Shown in pieces: positions 19,405 through 38,663 of a stretch of 64,000 nucleotides of DNA (within the stretch, counting starts at the first letter, position 1; the number at the start of each line of letters is the position of its first letter). Below the pieces are notes generated by a model. That model was not told the origin of the DNA and did no database searches. It worked only from the letters and a program-made list of their open reading frames with translations. The stretch is from Meiothermus sp. (GTDB taxonomy: Bacteria; Deinococcota; Deinococci; Deinococcales; Thermaceae), in the NCBI GenBank assembly GCA_026004095.1, contig BPIL01000006.1:62001-126000 (forward strand), given 5' to 3'. The translations under genes were made by a program, and so were the position numbers.

Positions 19405-19420
19405 CACCCCGGTCGGGCAC

Positions 19421-19906
19421 TTAGCGTTTGAAGCGATCCAGCGAGGCCAGGTAGCCCTCGAGCAGGGCGCGAAACTGGCTCACAAACAGGTCGCGCTCGT
19501 TGCGCACCTGTTCGATATCACTTTTGATGCGCTTCATCTGTTCGATTAGTTCTTGCAGCGCGGCCTGGCGCTCGGACTCGGTCTCCCGTCGGATAAGTTC
19601 AGCCTCGCGCTCAGCCTGGGCCTTGATCTCACGGGCAATGCGCTCGGCCGCCACCACCGCCCGTTTGAGTTCGGCCTCGCCCTCTTTGGCCTTGGCTAGC
19701 TGGGCCTCGAGGTCGCGAATATAGCTGCGCAGGCGCTCGTTTTCTTCGATGAGGGCGGTCTGGGCATCGGCCACCCGGCCCAGGTACTCCCGCACCTCGG
19801 CCACCAAATAGCCGCGCAGGCCCTGGCGAAACTCCTGGTAGCGGATGTCCAGGGGGGTCAGGTCGCCGCGTTCGCTGCGAAACTCACCGGTTATACGATC
19901 TTCCAC
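19421..19906 (-). CDS. divIVA: DivIVA-domain coiled-coil protein
   Basis: 161 residues. The N-terminal DivIVA-like region reads DLTPLDIRYQEFRQGLRGYLVAEVREYLGRV. It is followed by a long charged coiled coil from about residue 50 to 150 (ENERLRSYIRDLEAQLAKAKEGEAEL and onward). Such proteins sense negative membrane curvature and recruit division or polar proteins. The GTG start at 19906 lies six bases downstream of TAGTCT (19913-19918), suggesting a leaderless mRNA. It sits convergent with the DUF218 gene rather than in a division cluster. Confidence 0.82.
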   Translation of the reverse strand: MEDRITGEFRSERGDLTPLDIRYQEFRQGLRGYLVAEVREYLGRVADAQTALIEENERLRSYIRDLEAQLAKAKEGEAELKRAVVAAERIAREIKAQAEREAELIRRETESERQAALQELIEQMKRIKSDIEQVRNERDLFVSQFRALLEGYLASLDRFKR

Positions 19907-19912
19907 GGCCTT

Positions 19913-19918
19913 AGACTA
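19913..19918 (-). promoter_or_regulatory. -10 box of divIVA
   Basis: TAGTCT followed by AAGGCC (six bases) and the GTG start; predicted leaderless transcript. Confidence 0.45.
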
Positions 19919-19989
19919 CTACAGCCCCTATCCAAAGAGCGACAACTCCCCACGCTTTGCAGCAGCACGGTACAAAGTATCTCTGGTTT

Positions 19990-20255
19990 TGGAATCAAGT
20001 CACGTGACGACTCCCCGTTCTGAAGAACAGGGCTTCTCGGTTCTCACGGGACGGCCCACGCCGTACCCATCCCCGAAGGCTCCGTCCGAGCCCAGAAAAC
20101 CTTGACTCCGTATCGGCAGGCGAGCGCAATGCTTCCAGCTCTGCCACGGGTGTTCGTTTGGAGTTTTACCCACCGGACTGCCCGGTGGAACCCCCTACTC
20201 CAAGTTTCAAGGTGCATGGGGAACCCTGTCCCCAAGAGGATTATACCCCACATCC
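19990..20255 (-). mobile_element. Decayed IS200/IS605 (tnpB-type) right end
   Basis: The 525-bp gap between divIVA and the YggS gene holds no intact gene. Its minus strand resembles the 3' end of a tnpB/OrfB gene plus right end. Short readable stretches such as NTRGRAGSIALACRYGVKV followed by GMGTAWAVP match the degenerate C-terminus often seen after the TnpB zinc finger. A terminal hairpin follows at 20013-20032 (arms CCCTGTTCT / AGAACGGGG on the minus strand). No transposase gene or left end remains. The stretch lacks CTCGAG, unlike flanking genes. Other hairpin-rich sequence continues to about 20360. The assignment rests on remembered family patterns only. Confidence 0.45.
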
Positions 20256-20431
20256 GCTACCCACTATGCCATGTGTTCCGAAGGAGCACATGGGGGAGTC
20301 CATGTATCCCCGGTTTGAAAAGCGGGGGATTATAGCTCCCCCACACCCCTCTTTTCTCTAACCAGGGGCACACCCACTCATGCGAATTCCGGCAGTATCG
20401 CTCACTTTTGAGGGTTCGGCCAGGAACGACA

Positions 20432-21076
20432 TCAAACCCCTGGCTCAAAAATAGCCCGCCCCACCCGCACCAGCGTGGCCCCCTCCTCCACCGCCACCTC
20501 GAGGTCGCCCGACATCCCCATGCTGCGCTCGGGTAGCCCATAGCGGTCGGCCAGCCGGGAAAGCAGGGCAAAAATGGGCCGCACCGTCTCGGGATTGTCG
20601 GTGTAGGGGGCCACGGTCATCAGACCCTCCACCCGCAGCCCTTCCAGGGCCTGGATCTGGGCCATGGCCTGGGGCAGTTCTTCTTCCAGAAAACCGTGCT
20701 TCTGGGGTTCGCGCCCCAGGTTGAGTTCCAGAAGCACCCGCTGCACCTTGCCCTGCTCGAGCGCCTTGCGGGCCACGGTCTCGGCCAGGCGCAGCGAGTC
20801 TATGGAGTGGATTAGCTCGAAGCGCACCGCAAACTTGGCCTTGTTGCGCTGCAAGGGCCCAATAAAGTGCCACTCGGCCGAAAGCGCCTCCATTTTGGGC
20901 AGGGCCTCCTGAATGCGCGACTCCCCCAGGGCAAAGTGGCCGTAGCGCAGCACCTGTTCTTGAATTTCGGCTACCGAGTGTTCCTTGGTAACCGCCACCA
21001 GCCGGACACCCTTCGGGTCACGACCCACACGGCCGCAGGCTTTTTCAATACGCTCGAGAACCGCGGGAAGACTCAT
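20432..21076 (-). CDS. PLP homeostasis protein, YggS/PROSC family
   Basis: 214 residues, the usual length. It is a single-domain TIM-barrel PLP carrier with no known catalysis that buffers pyridoxal phosphate. The PLP lysine is K31 in VRLVAVTK. Other hallmarks are GESRIQEA, EWHFIGPLQRNKAKF, IHSIDS, GLMTVAPY, and the C-terminal MSGDLEVAVEEGATLVRVGRAIF phosphate-binding segment. The start ATG 21076 (MSLPAVLERI) is 38 bp after the purine nucleoside phosphorylase stop on the same strand, so co-transcription is likely. Confidence 0.92.
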   Translation of the reverse strand: MSLPAVLERIEKACGRVGRDPKGVRLVAVTKEHSVAEIQEQVLRYGHFALGESRIQEALPKMEALSAEWHFIGPLQRNKAKFAVRFELIHSIDSLRLAETVARKALEQGKVQRVLLELNLGREPQKHGFLEEELPQAMAQIQALEGLRVEGLMTVAPYTDNPETVRPIFALLSRLADRYGLPERSMGMSGDLEVAVEEGATLVRVGRAIFEPGV

Positions 21077-21114
21077 AGCAGGTACTTCATTGGATGGCCC
21101 TAAAAGCCCAGCGC

Positions 21115-21936
21115 TCAGATGGCCGCCAGAATTCCCCGCACAAACCTGCGGAACAGCGCCCCACTCCGGGCCGCGGTAGCCAGCACCTCCTGCTCGGTGG
21201 CGTGGTGGTCGCGCTCGGGCACGGCCATATCGGTGATGGTGGAAAGACCCAGCACCCGGGCCCCCAGGTGGCGCAGGGCAATCACCTCGGGCACGGTGGA
21301 CATCCCGATGGCATCGGCCCCCAGGGTGCGCAGCAGCTTGAGCTCGGCCCGGCTGGCAAACTGCGGCCCCGGCCACCAGGCATACACCCCCTCGCGCAGG
21401 GTGAAGTCCTGGGCTCGAGCCACCTTATGGGCCAGCCCCCGCAATTCCGGGTCGTAAGCGTCAAAGGTCACAGGAAAGCGCGGCCCCAGGCGCTCGTCGT
21501 TGGGGCCGGTGAGGGGCGAGAGGGGCGCGTAGTTGATGTAGTCGTTGTGCAGCATCAGCTCCCCCGCGTGCCAGTTGGGGTTGAGCCCCCCAGCCGCCGA
21601 GGTGATGAAAAAGGTCTTTGCCCCCAGAAAGTAGCCCACCCGCACGGGAAACGCGACCTGCGCTGCGGTGTAGCCTTCGTAGCAGTGCACCCGACCCTTG
21701 TAGGCCAGTACGTTTTTGCCCTCGAGCCGCCCCAGAATCAGCTTCCCCTCGTGCCCCGGCGCGGTGGACTGGGGGAAGTTGGGCAGTTCCGCATACGGGA
21801 AACTCGCCACCGCCTCGATCTCGTCCCCCAGCGGCCCCAGCCCCGAGCCCAACACAATGCCCACCTCGGGTACAAAGTCGGTCTGGGCGCGAATGTGGTT
21901 GACGGTCTCTTGAATCTGGTCGTAGGTCGAACGCAT
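21115..21936 (-). CDS. Purine nucleoside phosphorylase (trimeric PNP)
   Basis: 273 residues from ATG 21936 (MRSTYDQIQETV). It cleaves purine (deoxy)nucleosides with phosphate for base salvage. Family marks: GIVLGSGLGPLGDEI phosphate-binding loop, GRVHCYEGY, TSAAGGLNPNW, GPQFASRAELKLLRTLGADAIGMSTVPEVIALRHLG, and the Asn-equivalent STITDMA. A TAGATT box (21945-21950) ends 8 bases upstream, favouring this start over an in-frame ATG at 21960. The YggS gene follows. Trimeric PNP (punA/deoD2 type) fits better than the hexameric form. Confidence 0.92.
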   Translation of the reverse strand: MRSTYDQIQETVNHIRAQTDFVPEVGIVLGSGLGPLGDEIEAVASFPYAELPNFPQSTAPGHEGKLILGRLEGKNVLAYKGRVHCYEGYTAAQVAFPVRVGYFLGAKTFFITSAAGGLNPNWHAGELMLHNDYINYAPLSPLTGPNDERLGPRFPVTFDAYDPELRGLAHKVARAQDFTLREGVYAWWPGPQFASRAELKLLRTLGADAIGMSTVPEVIALRHLGARVLGLSTITDMAVPERDHHATEQEVLATAARSGALFRRFVRGILAAI

Positions 21937-21992
21937 ACCCCCACAATCTACCGCAAACATCGCCCCGGGAGTAGAAGCGTTGCCCGTATAGA

Positions 21993-22027
21993 CCACGGGC
22001 TGTAGACCTGTGGCCTACAGCCCGTGG
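21993..22027 (-). terminator. Strong hairpin after rpoC
   Basis: A perfect 13-bp inverted repeat (CCACGGGCTGTAG and its complement, 9-base loop) lies 15 bp downstream of the rpoC stop. No T-run follows on the minus strand, so it is either a non-canonical terminator or an mRNA 3'-end stabiliser. Confidence 0.5.
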
Positions 22028-22041
22028 ATCCAACAACGGCT

Positions 22042-26622
<4,581 letters not shown>

Positions 26623-26699
26623 TGCTCACTCCGTGCACTGCCTCTTTTCAGATCTAGGCCCGTTGCAGTGGGTACCCCTTCTCAGGTTCAGGCCTGGCC

Positions 26700-30074
<3,375 letters not shown>

Positions 30075-30102
30075 CAAAACACCTCTTAACCCATGGGCTC
30101 TG

Positions 30103-30123
30103 GCTGCACGCAGGCGGTGCAGC
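30103..30123 (-). other. rpoB leader hairpin 2
   Basis: 7-bp stem GCTGCAC/GTGCAGC with a 7-base loop, 29 bases upstream of the rpoB ATG on the transcript. Confidence 0.45.
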
Positions 30124-30173
30124 TACGGCTTGCTTGGGGTCGCTGGGGGTTTTCGTAAGCTAACAGGGTTCTT

Positions 30174-30196
30174 CCGCAGGCGAATACTCCCTGCGG
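30174..30196 (-). other. rpoB leader hairpin 1
   Basis: Perfect 7-bp stem CCGCAGG/CCTGCGG with a 9-base loop in the rpoBC leader. No T-run follows, so it is not a classical terminator. Confidence 0.45.
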
Positions 30197-30258
30197 CGGC
30201 TGGCTCTTACGCTGTTTGTGGGTCACACTCGAGGTGCAGTCCACAAAACACAAACGCT

Positions 30259-30288
30259 AGTGTAGCACAACTACACGTAAAGGCACAA
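30259..30288 (-). promoter_or_regulatory. Probable rpoBC promoter
   Basis: -35 TTGTGC (30283-30288), 18-base spacer, -10 TACACT (30259-30264). It predicts a leader of about 180 bases. A second TACAAT-like box lies further upstream without a clear -35. Confidence 0.55.
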
Positions 30289-30375
30289 TACGCGCACCCC
30301 ACCATTCAGCTCTACAGCCAGGATTGTAACACAGCAGGGGGTGTTTGAGGAGAACCGCCCCGCAGATTGACCTGC

Positions 30376-31966
<1,591 letters not shown>

Positions 31967-32018
31967 GCGTGCCATTCTAACGCCCACAAGGCTGGAGGGT
32001 ACAGCTCGAGGGCTGGGC

Positions 32019-32047
32019 TTGACATCACAGGGTTGTCTATCTAGACT
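32019..32047 (+). promoter_or_regulatory. metYX promoter
   Basis: Consensus -35 TTGACA (32019-32024), 17-base spacer, -10 TAGACT (32042-32047). It is the best sigma-A promoter in the window. Transcription would begin near 32054, about 33 bases before the SAM riboswitch. Confidence 0.85.
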
Positions 32048-32086
32048 CACATCTATCCGCGCTGGGGCGCGGCCACAATCAGTCAA

Positions 32087-32267
32087 GTTCTTTTATCCAG
32101 AGCGATGGAGGGATTCGGCCCTGCGAAGTCGCAGCAACCCACAAAAAGCCTCTGCTCATCACCAGATGGCTTTTTGCAAGGTGCTAATTCCGGCCCAACT
32201 GCTGAACGTTGTAGGCACACGATGTTCAAGGCTAGGCATAGCCTGGCAGTTGGGAAAGATAAGAGAA
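32087..32267 (+). ncRNA. SAM-I (S-box) riboswitch
   Basis: The core is intact. P1 is GTTCTTTTATC with GATAAGAGAA. Other conserved pieces are AGAGCGATGGAGGGA, GGCCCTGCGAA, GCAGCAACC, the P3 arms AAAAAGCC/GGCTTTTT, AAGGTGCTAATTCC, and GGGAAAGATAAGAG. P4 is unusually long, with a 9-bp CCCAACTGC/GCAGTTGGG stem. It lies between the metY promoter and metY, so it senses S-adenosylmethionine and should repress methionine synthesis. Confidence 0.93.
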
Positions 32268-32309
32268 GGGAGCGCACAAAAAGTGGCGCAGCGGGATATC
32301 AAAGCCGTA

Positions 32310-32369
32310 CCCCCTTCCAGTCATAAAAGAACGTCTGGTAGGGGGTTTTGCTATAGCAAAACTCCTACC
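32310..32369 (+). terminator. metY expression platform: competing terminator and anti-terminator stems
   Basis: CCCCCTTCCAG (32310-32320) pairs with CTGGTAGGGGG (32335-32345) with one mismatch and is followed by TTTT, an intrinsic-terminator-like stem. The same GGTAGG plus TTTTGC can instead pair with GCAAAA...CCTACC (32356-32369). The last arm, CTCCTACC, is also an exact complement of the metY Shine-Dalgarno at 32439-32446. Confidence 0.6.
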
Positions 32370-32438
32370 AAAAAGCGCCCCAAATCCCACGCGGATCATT
32401 CCCAACGGACAGACGGCCCAGGCCGCTGTTCGCTGGGT

Positions 32439-33745
<1,307 letters not shown>

Positions 33746-33778
33746 CCCCCGCGTTGCGGTGTACCGAGGGCGCATAAA

Positions 33779-34918
33779 ATGACCGATCTGCTTATCCAAG
33801 AGGCCTGGGGCGACCACGAAGCCCTGCTGATCAAGCCGCCCAAAAGCCGGGGCCGGGTGCCGCCGCCGGTGCCGGCCCAGGCCCTGGTGGCCGGTGGGTT
33901 TCGCCTCGAGTACGGCGGCGTGCTGCCCGAACTGCGCATGCGCTACGAGACCTACGGCCAGCTTAACTTTGAGCGCAGCAACGCGGTGCTGGTCTTCCAC
34001 GCCTGGACAGGCTCGGCGCATCTGGCCGGAACCTACACCCAGGAAACCCTGCGCAGCCTGCCCAAACTGGATCAGGCCTTCGGGCCCGACGGCTGGTGGG
34101 ACGAGCTGGCCGGGCCAGGCCGGATGCTGGATACCGATAAATATTTCGTTATCTGCGCCAATCACATCGGCAGTTGCTACGGCTCAACCGGCCCGCTCTC
34201 ACAGAACCCCGAGACCGGACGCCCGTATGGCCCGGAGTTCCCCAAGCTCACCGTGCGCGACCTGGCTCGAGCCCAGGCCAAGCTGCTGGACTTTCTGGGC
34301 ATCGAAAAGGTGACCCTGCTGGGCGGCAGCCTGGGGGGCATGGTGGCGCTGGAGTTTGCCCTGCTATACCCCGAACGGGTGAACAAGATGGTGGTGCTGG
34401 CCGCACCGCCGGTGCACAGCCCCTGGGCCCGGGCCTTCAACCGACTCTCGCGCGAGGCGGTGCTGGCCGACCCCGGCTACCGGGGCGGCCATTACACCGA
34501 GCAACCCCTGGGGCTTCAGCTCGGCCGGGCCATTGCCATGCTCTCTTTTCGCTCCCCCGATTCCTTCCGCCTGCGCTGGCAGCAGCACCCCGAGCGAGGG
34601 GAAAGCTATGTGCTGTACCAGGGCGAAAAATTCGCCAAACGCTTCGATGCCAACGCCTACCTCATCCTCTCCGAGGCTATGGACACCCACGATGTGGGGC
34701 GCGGGCGCGGGGGCCTCGAGGCAGCCCTGCGCCAGCTAAAGCACATCCCCAGCCTGTTTGTCGGCATCGATACCGATCTGCTCTATACCGCCCAGGAAGT
34801 CCGTGAGATGGCCGACCTGAGCGGCGGGATCTACCGTGAAATTCACAGCCCGCACGGGCACGATGCCTTTCTAATCGAAACCGACCAGGTCGAGCGCATT
34901 CTGGGCGACTTCCTGTAG
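33779..34918 (+). CDS. metX: Homoserine O-acetyltransferase
   Basis: 379 residues. Alpha/beta-hydrolase fold enzyme that acetylates (or, in some members, succinylates) homoserine at the start of methionine synthesis. Nucleophile Ser in LLGGSLGGM, catalytic Asp in VGIDTDLLYT, His in SPHGHDAFLIE. The HAWTGSAHLAG and GSCYGSTGP oxyanion and substrate segments are typical of MetX. It is co-transcribed with metY under the SAM riboswitch. Acyl-donor preference cannot be settled by eye. Confidence 0.95.
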   Translation: MTDLLIQEAWGDHEALLIKPPKSRGRVPPPVPAQALVAGGFRLEYGGVLPELRMRYETYGQLNFERSNAVLVFHAWTGSAHLAGTYTQETLRSLPKLDQAFGPDGWWDELAGPGRMLDTDKYFVICANHIGSCYGSTGPLSQNPETGRPYGPEFPKLTVRDLARAQAKLLDFLGIEKVTLLGGSLGGMVALEFALLYPERVNKMVVLAAPPVHSPWARAFNRLSREAVLADPGYRGGHYTEQPLGLQLGRAIAMLSFRSPDSFRLRWQQHPERGESYVLYQGEKFAKRFDANAYLILSEAMDTHDVGRGRGGLEAALRQLKHIPSLFVGIDTDLLYTAQEVREMADLSGGIYREIHSPHGHDAFLIETDQVERILGDFL

Positions 34919-35152
34919 CACCGCGTTTTCCGGCCTCAGGCCAGCCCACAAGGAATACGCTTCATACCTGTACCGCCGGGCGCAAGCAAAGGTGAGGATC
35001 GGTGGTATCGTTTGGGCCTGTCAGAGTGAGTAATACCACCAAAACGCGCATCAAAGCTCACTGGTTGGGGCAACCCACCCCCAAACAATAGCAGATCGTT
35101 CGGGCCTGCCCTAGCCGGCGTAAAAACCCCGCGCTGGAGGTTGCCGGGCCAC
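34919..35152 (+). other. Intergenic region between metX and gcvP (convergent)
   Basis: 234 bp with no convincing gene or terminator. The only structures are a weak TTGGGG/CCCCAA inverted repeat near 35065-35085 and a T-run (TTTTT on the minus strand near 35125) behind a poor stem. Confidence 0.4.
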
Positions 35153-38002
35153 TCAGGACGCGTATTCCTCCACCGGCGGACAGGAACAAACGATGTTGCG
35201 ATCGCCGTAGACGTTATCCACCCGGTTGACTGGGCTCCAGTACTTATCCATGGCCGACTGACCGGCAGGGAAGCAGCCCTGGGCCCGGGTGTACTTACGG
35301 TTCCAGTTCTCATCGGCCAGATCCAGCACGGTGTGGGGGGCGTGGCGCAGGGGGCTTTCCTCGGCGGTGAGCTCGCCCCGCTCGATCTGGGCGATTTCCT
35401 CGCGGATGGCGATCATGGCGTTGATAAAGCGATCGAGCTCGCGCTTCGACTCCGACTCGGTCGGCTCCACCATCAGGGTTCCGGCCACCGGAAAACTCAT
35501 GGTGGGGGCATGGAAGCCAAAGTCGATCAGGCGCTTGGCGATGTCTTCGGCAGTGATGTCGCAGCGGGCCTTGAAAGCCCGGGGATCGAGGATGCACTCA
35601 TGGGCCACCCGGCCTTTTTCGTTTTTGTAGAGCACCGGGAAGTAGGGCTCGAGCCGGCTGGCAATGTAGTTGGCGTTCAGGATGGCCACCTCGGTGGCCC
35701 GCTTGAGCCCCTCGCTGCCCATCATCCAGATGTAGGCAAACGAGATGGGGAGAATCGAGGCGGAGCCGTAGGGGGCCGCCGCCACCGGCCCCACCGGAGC
35801 CGTCCCACCGTCGAGCACGGGGTGCCCCGGCAGGAAGGGGGCCAGGTGGGCCTTGACCGCGATGGGGCCCATCCCCGGCCCACCCCCGCCGTGAGGAATG
35901 GCGAAGGTCTTGTGCAGGTTGAGGTGCGAGACATCGGCCCCGTAGTGGCCGGGTTTGGCCAGCCCCACCTGGGCGTTGAGGTTGGCCCCGTCCAGGTAGA
36001 CCTGCCCCCCGTAGCGGTGCACGATGTCGCACAGCTCGCGTATCTTCTCCTCGAACACCCCGTGGGTGGAGGGGTAGGTGACCATCACCGCCGCCAGCCT
36101 ATCGGCGTGCTGCTTTGCTTTGGCCTCGAGGTCGTTCAGATCCACGTAGCCCTGCGCGTCGCAGGCCACCACCACCACCTCCATCCCGGCCATCTGGGCC
36201 GAGGCCGGGTTGGTGCCGTGGGCCGAGGAAGGAATCAAGCAGACGTTGCGGTGCCCCTCACCCCTCGAGCGGTGGTAGGCCCGGATAGCCAGCAGCCCGG
36301 CATACTCGCCCTGGGCCCCGGAGTTGGGCTGGAGCGAGACCGCGTCGTAGCCGGTGATTTCACACAGCCAGCGGCTCAGGGTTTCGAAAAGTTCGTGGTA
36401 GCCCTGGGCCTGCTCGGCGGGTGCAAAGGGGTGCAAATTGGCGAACTCGGGCCAGCTAATGGGAATCATCTCGGCCGCAGCGTTGAGCTTCATGGTGCAG
36501 GAGCCCAGGGGAATCATGGCGCGGTCGAGCGCCAGGTCGCGGTCGGCCAGGCGGCGCATGTAGCGCATCAGCTCGGTTTCGGAGTGGTAGCGGTTGAAGA
36601 CCGGGTGGGTCAGGTAGGGGCTGGTGCGCTGCAAGGTGGCCGGGAGGTGGTTTTCGGGGACAAAGTCCTGGTAGCGGAAGTCGCCCCCAAAGGCCTGCCA
36701 GACCGCCTCGATGACCTCGGGGGTGGTGGTCTCGTCGAGGGCGATGCCGATGTGGGCCTCGTCCACTTTGCGCAGGTTGATGCGGCGGCGGCGGGCCTCG
36801 GCCAAAATTTCCTCCACCCGGCCCTCGGCCCGGATGGTCAGGGTATCGAAGAAGTGGGCGTTGACCCGCTCAAAACCCAGGCGCTCCAGGCCCGCGGCCA
36901 GCACCGCGGTTTTGTCGTGCACGCTCTGGGCGATCTCGCGCAGGCCCTCGGGCCCGTGGTAGACCGCGTACATCGAGGCGATCACCGCCAGCAACACCTG
37001 GGCGGTGCAGATGTTGGAGGTGGCCTTCTCCCGGCGGATGTGCTGCTCGCGGGTCTGGAGGGTCAGGCGGTAGGCCCGGTTGCCCCTCGAGTCGATCGAA
37101 ACCCCCACCAGCCGCCCCGGCAGGGCCCGCTTGAGGGCGTCCCTGACCGCCATATAACCGGCGTGGGGCCCGCCGTAGCCCATGGGCACCCCAAAGCGCT
37201 GGGCCGAGCCCACCGCGATATCGGCCCCCAGCTCGCCGGGCGGGGTGAGCAGGGTCAGGGCCAGCAGATCGGCGGCCACCACCGCCAGCCCGCCAGCCGC
37301 CTTAACCCGCCCAATGGGGCCGCGCAGGTCGCGGATCTGGCCCAGGGTGTCGGGGTACTGGAAGATCGCCCCGAACAGCCCCTCCGGGTTCAGGTCGGTC
37401 TCGGGGTCGCCCACCACCAACTGCCAGCCCAGGGGTTCGGCCCGGGTCTGCAAAACCGCCAGCGTCTGGGGGTGCACGTTCCTGTCCACAAAAAAGGCCC
37501 TGCGCGGGGCTTTGCAACTGCGCTGGGCCACCGCCATGGCTTCGGCGGCTGCTGTGGCCTCGTCCAGGAGCGAGGCGTTGGCGATGTCCAGGCCGGTGAG
37601 GTCGGCCACCATGGTCTGGAAGTTGAGCAAGGCCTCGAGGCGGCCCTGGCTAATCTCGGGCTGGTAGGGGGTGTAGGCGGTGTACCAGGCCGGGTTTTCC
37701 AGCAGGTTGCGCTGGATCACCGGGGGCAGAATGGTGCCGTAGTAGCCCTGGCCGATCAGCGAGGTAAACACCTGGTTCTTGCTGGCGATGGCCCGCATGC
37801 GCGCCAGCATCTCGGTCTCGCTCAGGCCGGGGCCGATGTTGAGCGGCTCGGCCTCGCGGATGGAGGCCGGCACGGTCTGTTGGATGAGTTCCTCCAGCGA
37901 GGAAACCCCCACGGCTTGCAGCATCTGCTCGATGTCCGCAGGGGTGGGGCCAATGTGGCGGCGCGAGAAATCGGTGGAACGGGGTTTGCGTTCAGGGGTC
38001 AT
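35153..38002 (-). CDS. gcvP: Glycine dehydrogenase (decarboxylating), single-chain P-protein
   Basis: 949 residues. It decarboxylates glycine and passes the methylamine to lipoyl-GcvH. Both homologous halves are present in one chain. The N-terminal half starts with [18 protein letters not shown]. The C-terminal half holds the PLP lysine ([25 protein letters not shown]). Start ATG 38002 has GGAGGAG five bases upstream. A tandem glycine riboswitch immediately precedes it. The P-protein characterised in Thermus thermophilus is an alpha2-beta2 split form, so the fused form here differs from that genus. Confidence 0.97.
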   Translation of the reverse strand: MTPERKPRSTDFSRRHIGPTPADIEQMLQAVGVSSLEELIQQTVPASIREAEPLNIGPGLSETEMLARMRAIASKNQVFTSLIGQGYYGTILPPVIQRNLLENPAWYTAYTPYQPEISQGRLEALLNFQTMVADLTGLDIANASLLDEATAAAEAMAVAQRSCKAPRRAFFVDRNVHPQTLAVLQTRAEPLGWQLVVGDPETDLNPEGLFGAIFQYPDTLGQIRDLRGPIGRVKAAGGLAVVAADLLALTLLTPPGELGADIAVGSAQRFGVPMGYGGPHAGYMAVRDALKRALPGRLVGVSIDSRGNRAYRLTLQTREQHIRREKATSNICTAQVLLAVIASMYAVYHGPEGLREIAQSVHDKTAVLAAGLERLGFERVNAHFFDTLTIRAEGRVEEILAEARRRRINLRKVDEAHIGIALDETTTPEVIEAVWQAFGGDFRYQDFVPENHLPATLQRTSPYLTHPVFNRYHSETELMRYMRRLADRDLALDRAMIPLGSCTMKLNAAAEMIPISWPEFANLHPFAPAEQAQGYHELFETLSRWLCEITGYDAVSLQPNSGAQGEYAGLLAIRAYHRSRGEGHRNVCLIPSSAHGTNPASAQMAGMEVVVVACDAQGYVDLNDLEAKAKQHADRLAAVMVTYPSTHGVFEEKIRELCDIVHRYGGQVYLDGANLNAQVGLAKPGHYGADVSHLNLHKTFAIPHGGGGPGMGPIAVKAHLAPFLPGHPVLDGGTAPVGPVAAAPYGSASILPISFAYIWMMGSEGLKRATEVAILNANYIASRLEPYFPVLYKNEKGRVAHECILDPRAFKARCDITAEDIAKRLIDFGFHAPTMSFPVAGTLMVEPTESESKRELDRFINAMIAIREEIAQIERGELTAEESPLRHAPHTVLDLADENWNRKYTRAQGCFPAGQSAMDKYWSPVNRVDNVYGDRNIVCSCPPVEEYAS

Positions 38003-38020
38003 GCGGTCTCCTCCACTGAC

Positions 38021-38165
38021 CCCATCTGTCCTTTTGCCTGAGAGTGTTATCCCGTCGGCGGGCGCTTGGCGCCTCTCTCCAGATTTCACTGCTGTGGTCC
38101 TTTTGCCTGAGAGTTTCCGGGGTGGTTGCTCCTTCGGCGTGGGACGGGCCCATCTCTCCCATCAG
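38021..38165 (-). ncRNA. Tandem glycine riboswitch
   Basis: Two aptamers in series on the minus strand. The first (about 38163-38091) has GGGAGAG, GCCGAAGGAGCAA and ACTCTCAGGCAAAAGGAC. The second (about 38084-38021) has GGAGAG, GCCGACGGGATAAC and ACTCTCAGGCAAAAGGAC. The second ends about 19 bases before the gcvP ATG, with the GGAGGAG site in between, so control of translation initiation is plausible. Glycine riboswitches generally activate degradation genes. A 14-base palindrome AGCAGCGCGCTGCT abuts the first aptamer. Confidence 0.95.
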
Positions 38166-38189
38166 CAGCGCGCTGCTTGTACCAGGTTT

Positions 38190-38219
38190 ATGATAGCCTA
38201 AAGGGGCGCGGTACAAAAA
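38190..38219 (-). promoter_or_regulatory. Possible promoter for the glycine riboswitch and gcvP
   Basis: -35 TTTTTG (38214-38219), 18-base spacer, -10 TATCAT (38190-38195), inside the gcvH-gcvP gap and just upstream of the first aptamer. Confidence 0.4.
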
Positions 38220-38238
38220 GTGACCCCTGCACACCTGG

Positions 38239-38619
38239 TTACTGGCTTTCTGCCACGGCCTGGTACTCCGCCGCCGATAAGAGCCCGTTCAGGTCTGCCG
38301 GGTTCACCTTCATTTTGAACAGCCAGCCCTCGCCGTAGGGCGCCTGGTTGATGAGTTCGGGCTTGTCGGAAAGGGCGCTGTTGACCTCGAGGATCTCCCC
38401 GGCCACCGGGGCGTAGATGTCGGAGGCGGTCTTGACCGACTCCACCACCGCCACCGCCGACCCGGCCTCCACGGCCTTACCCACCTGCGGCAAGTCCACA
38501 AACACCACATCCCCCAGGGCGTCCTGGGCGAAGTCGGTGATGCCCACCACGGCCACGTCGCCCTCGAGGCGAACCCATTCGTGTGATTTGGTGTACCTGA
38601 GCTCAGAAGGATAATTCAT
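38239..38619 (-). CDS. gcvH: Glycine cleavage system H protein
   Basis: 126 residues, standard length. Lipoyl carrier that shuttles the aminomethyl group between GcvP, GcvT and the lipoamide dehydrogenase. N-terminal [13 protein letters not shown], the central [12 protein letters not shown], the lipoylated lysine in [19 protein letters not shown], and the C-terminal GWLFKMKV. It lies 44 bp after gcvT and is followed by the riboswitch region and gcvP, all on the minus strand. Confidence 0.98.
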   Translation of the reverse strand: MNYPSELRYTKSHEWVRLEGDVAVVGITDFAQDALGDVVFVDLPQVGKAVEAGSAVAVVESVKTASDIYAPVAGEILEVNSALSDKPELINQAPYGEGWLFKMKVNPADLNGLLSAAEYQAVAESQ

Positions 38620-38663
38620 CGTCTCACCTCGGCTGTCAGTTTATTGCCTGAAAGACCTGCCAT

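Noticed and set aside
35064-35085. Terminator for metYX
   Set aside because: The TTGGGG/CCCCAA stem is short and no T-run follows on the plus strand.
35141-38041. A 966-codon open frame on the plus strand opposite gcvP
   Set aside because: It is antisense to a certain gene, has low-complexity composition rich in Gly, His, Val and Gln, and no start context. High GC bias creates such mirror frames.
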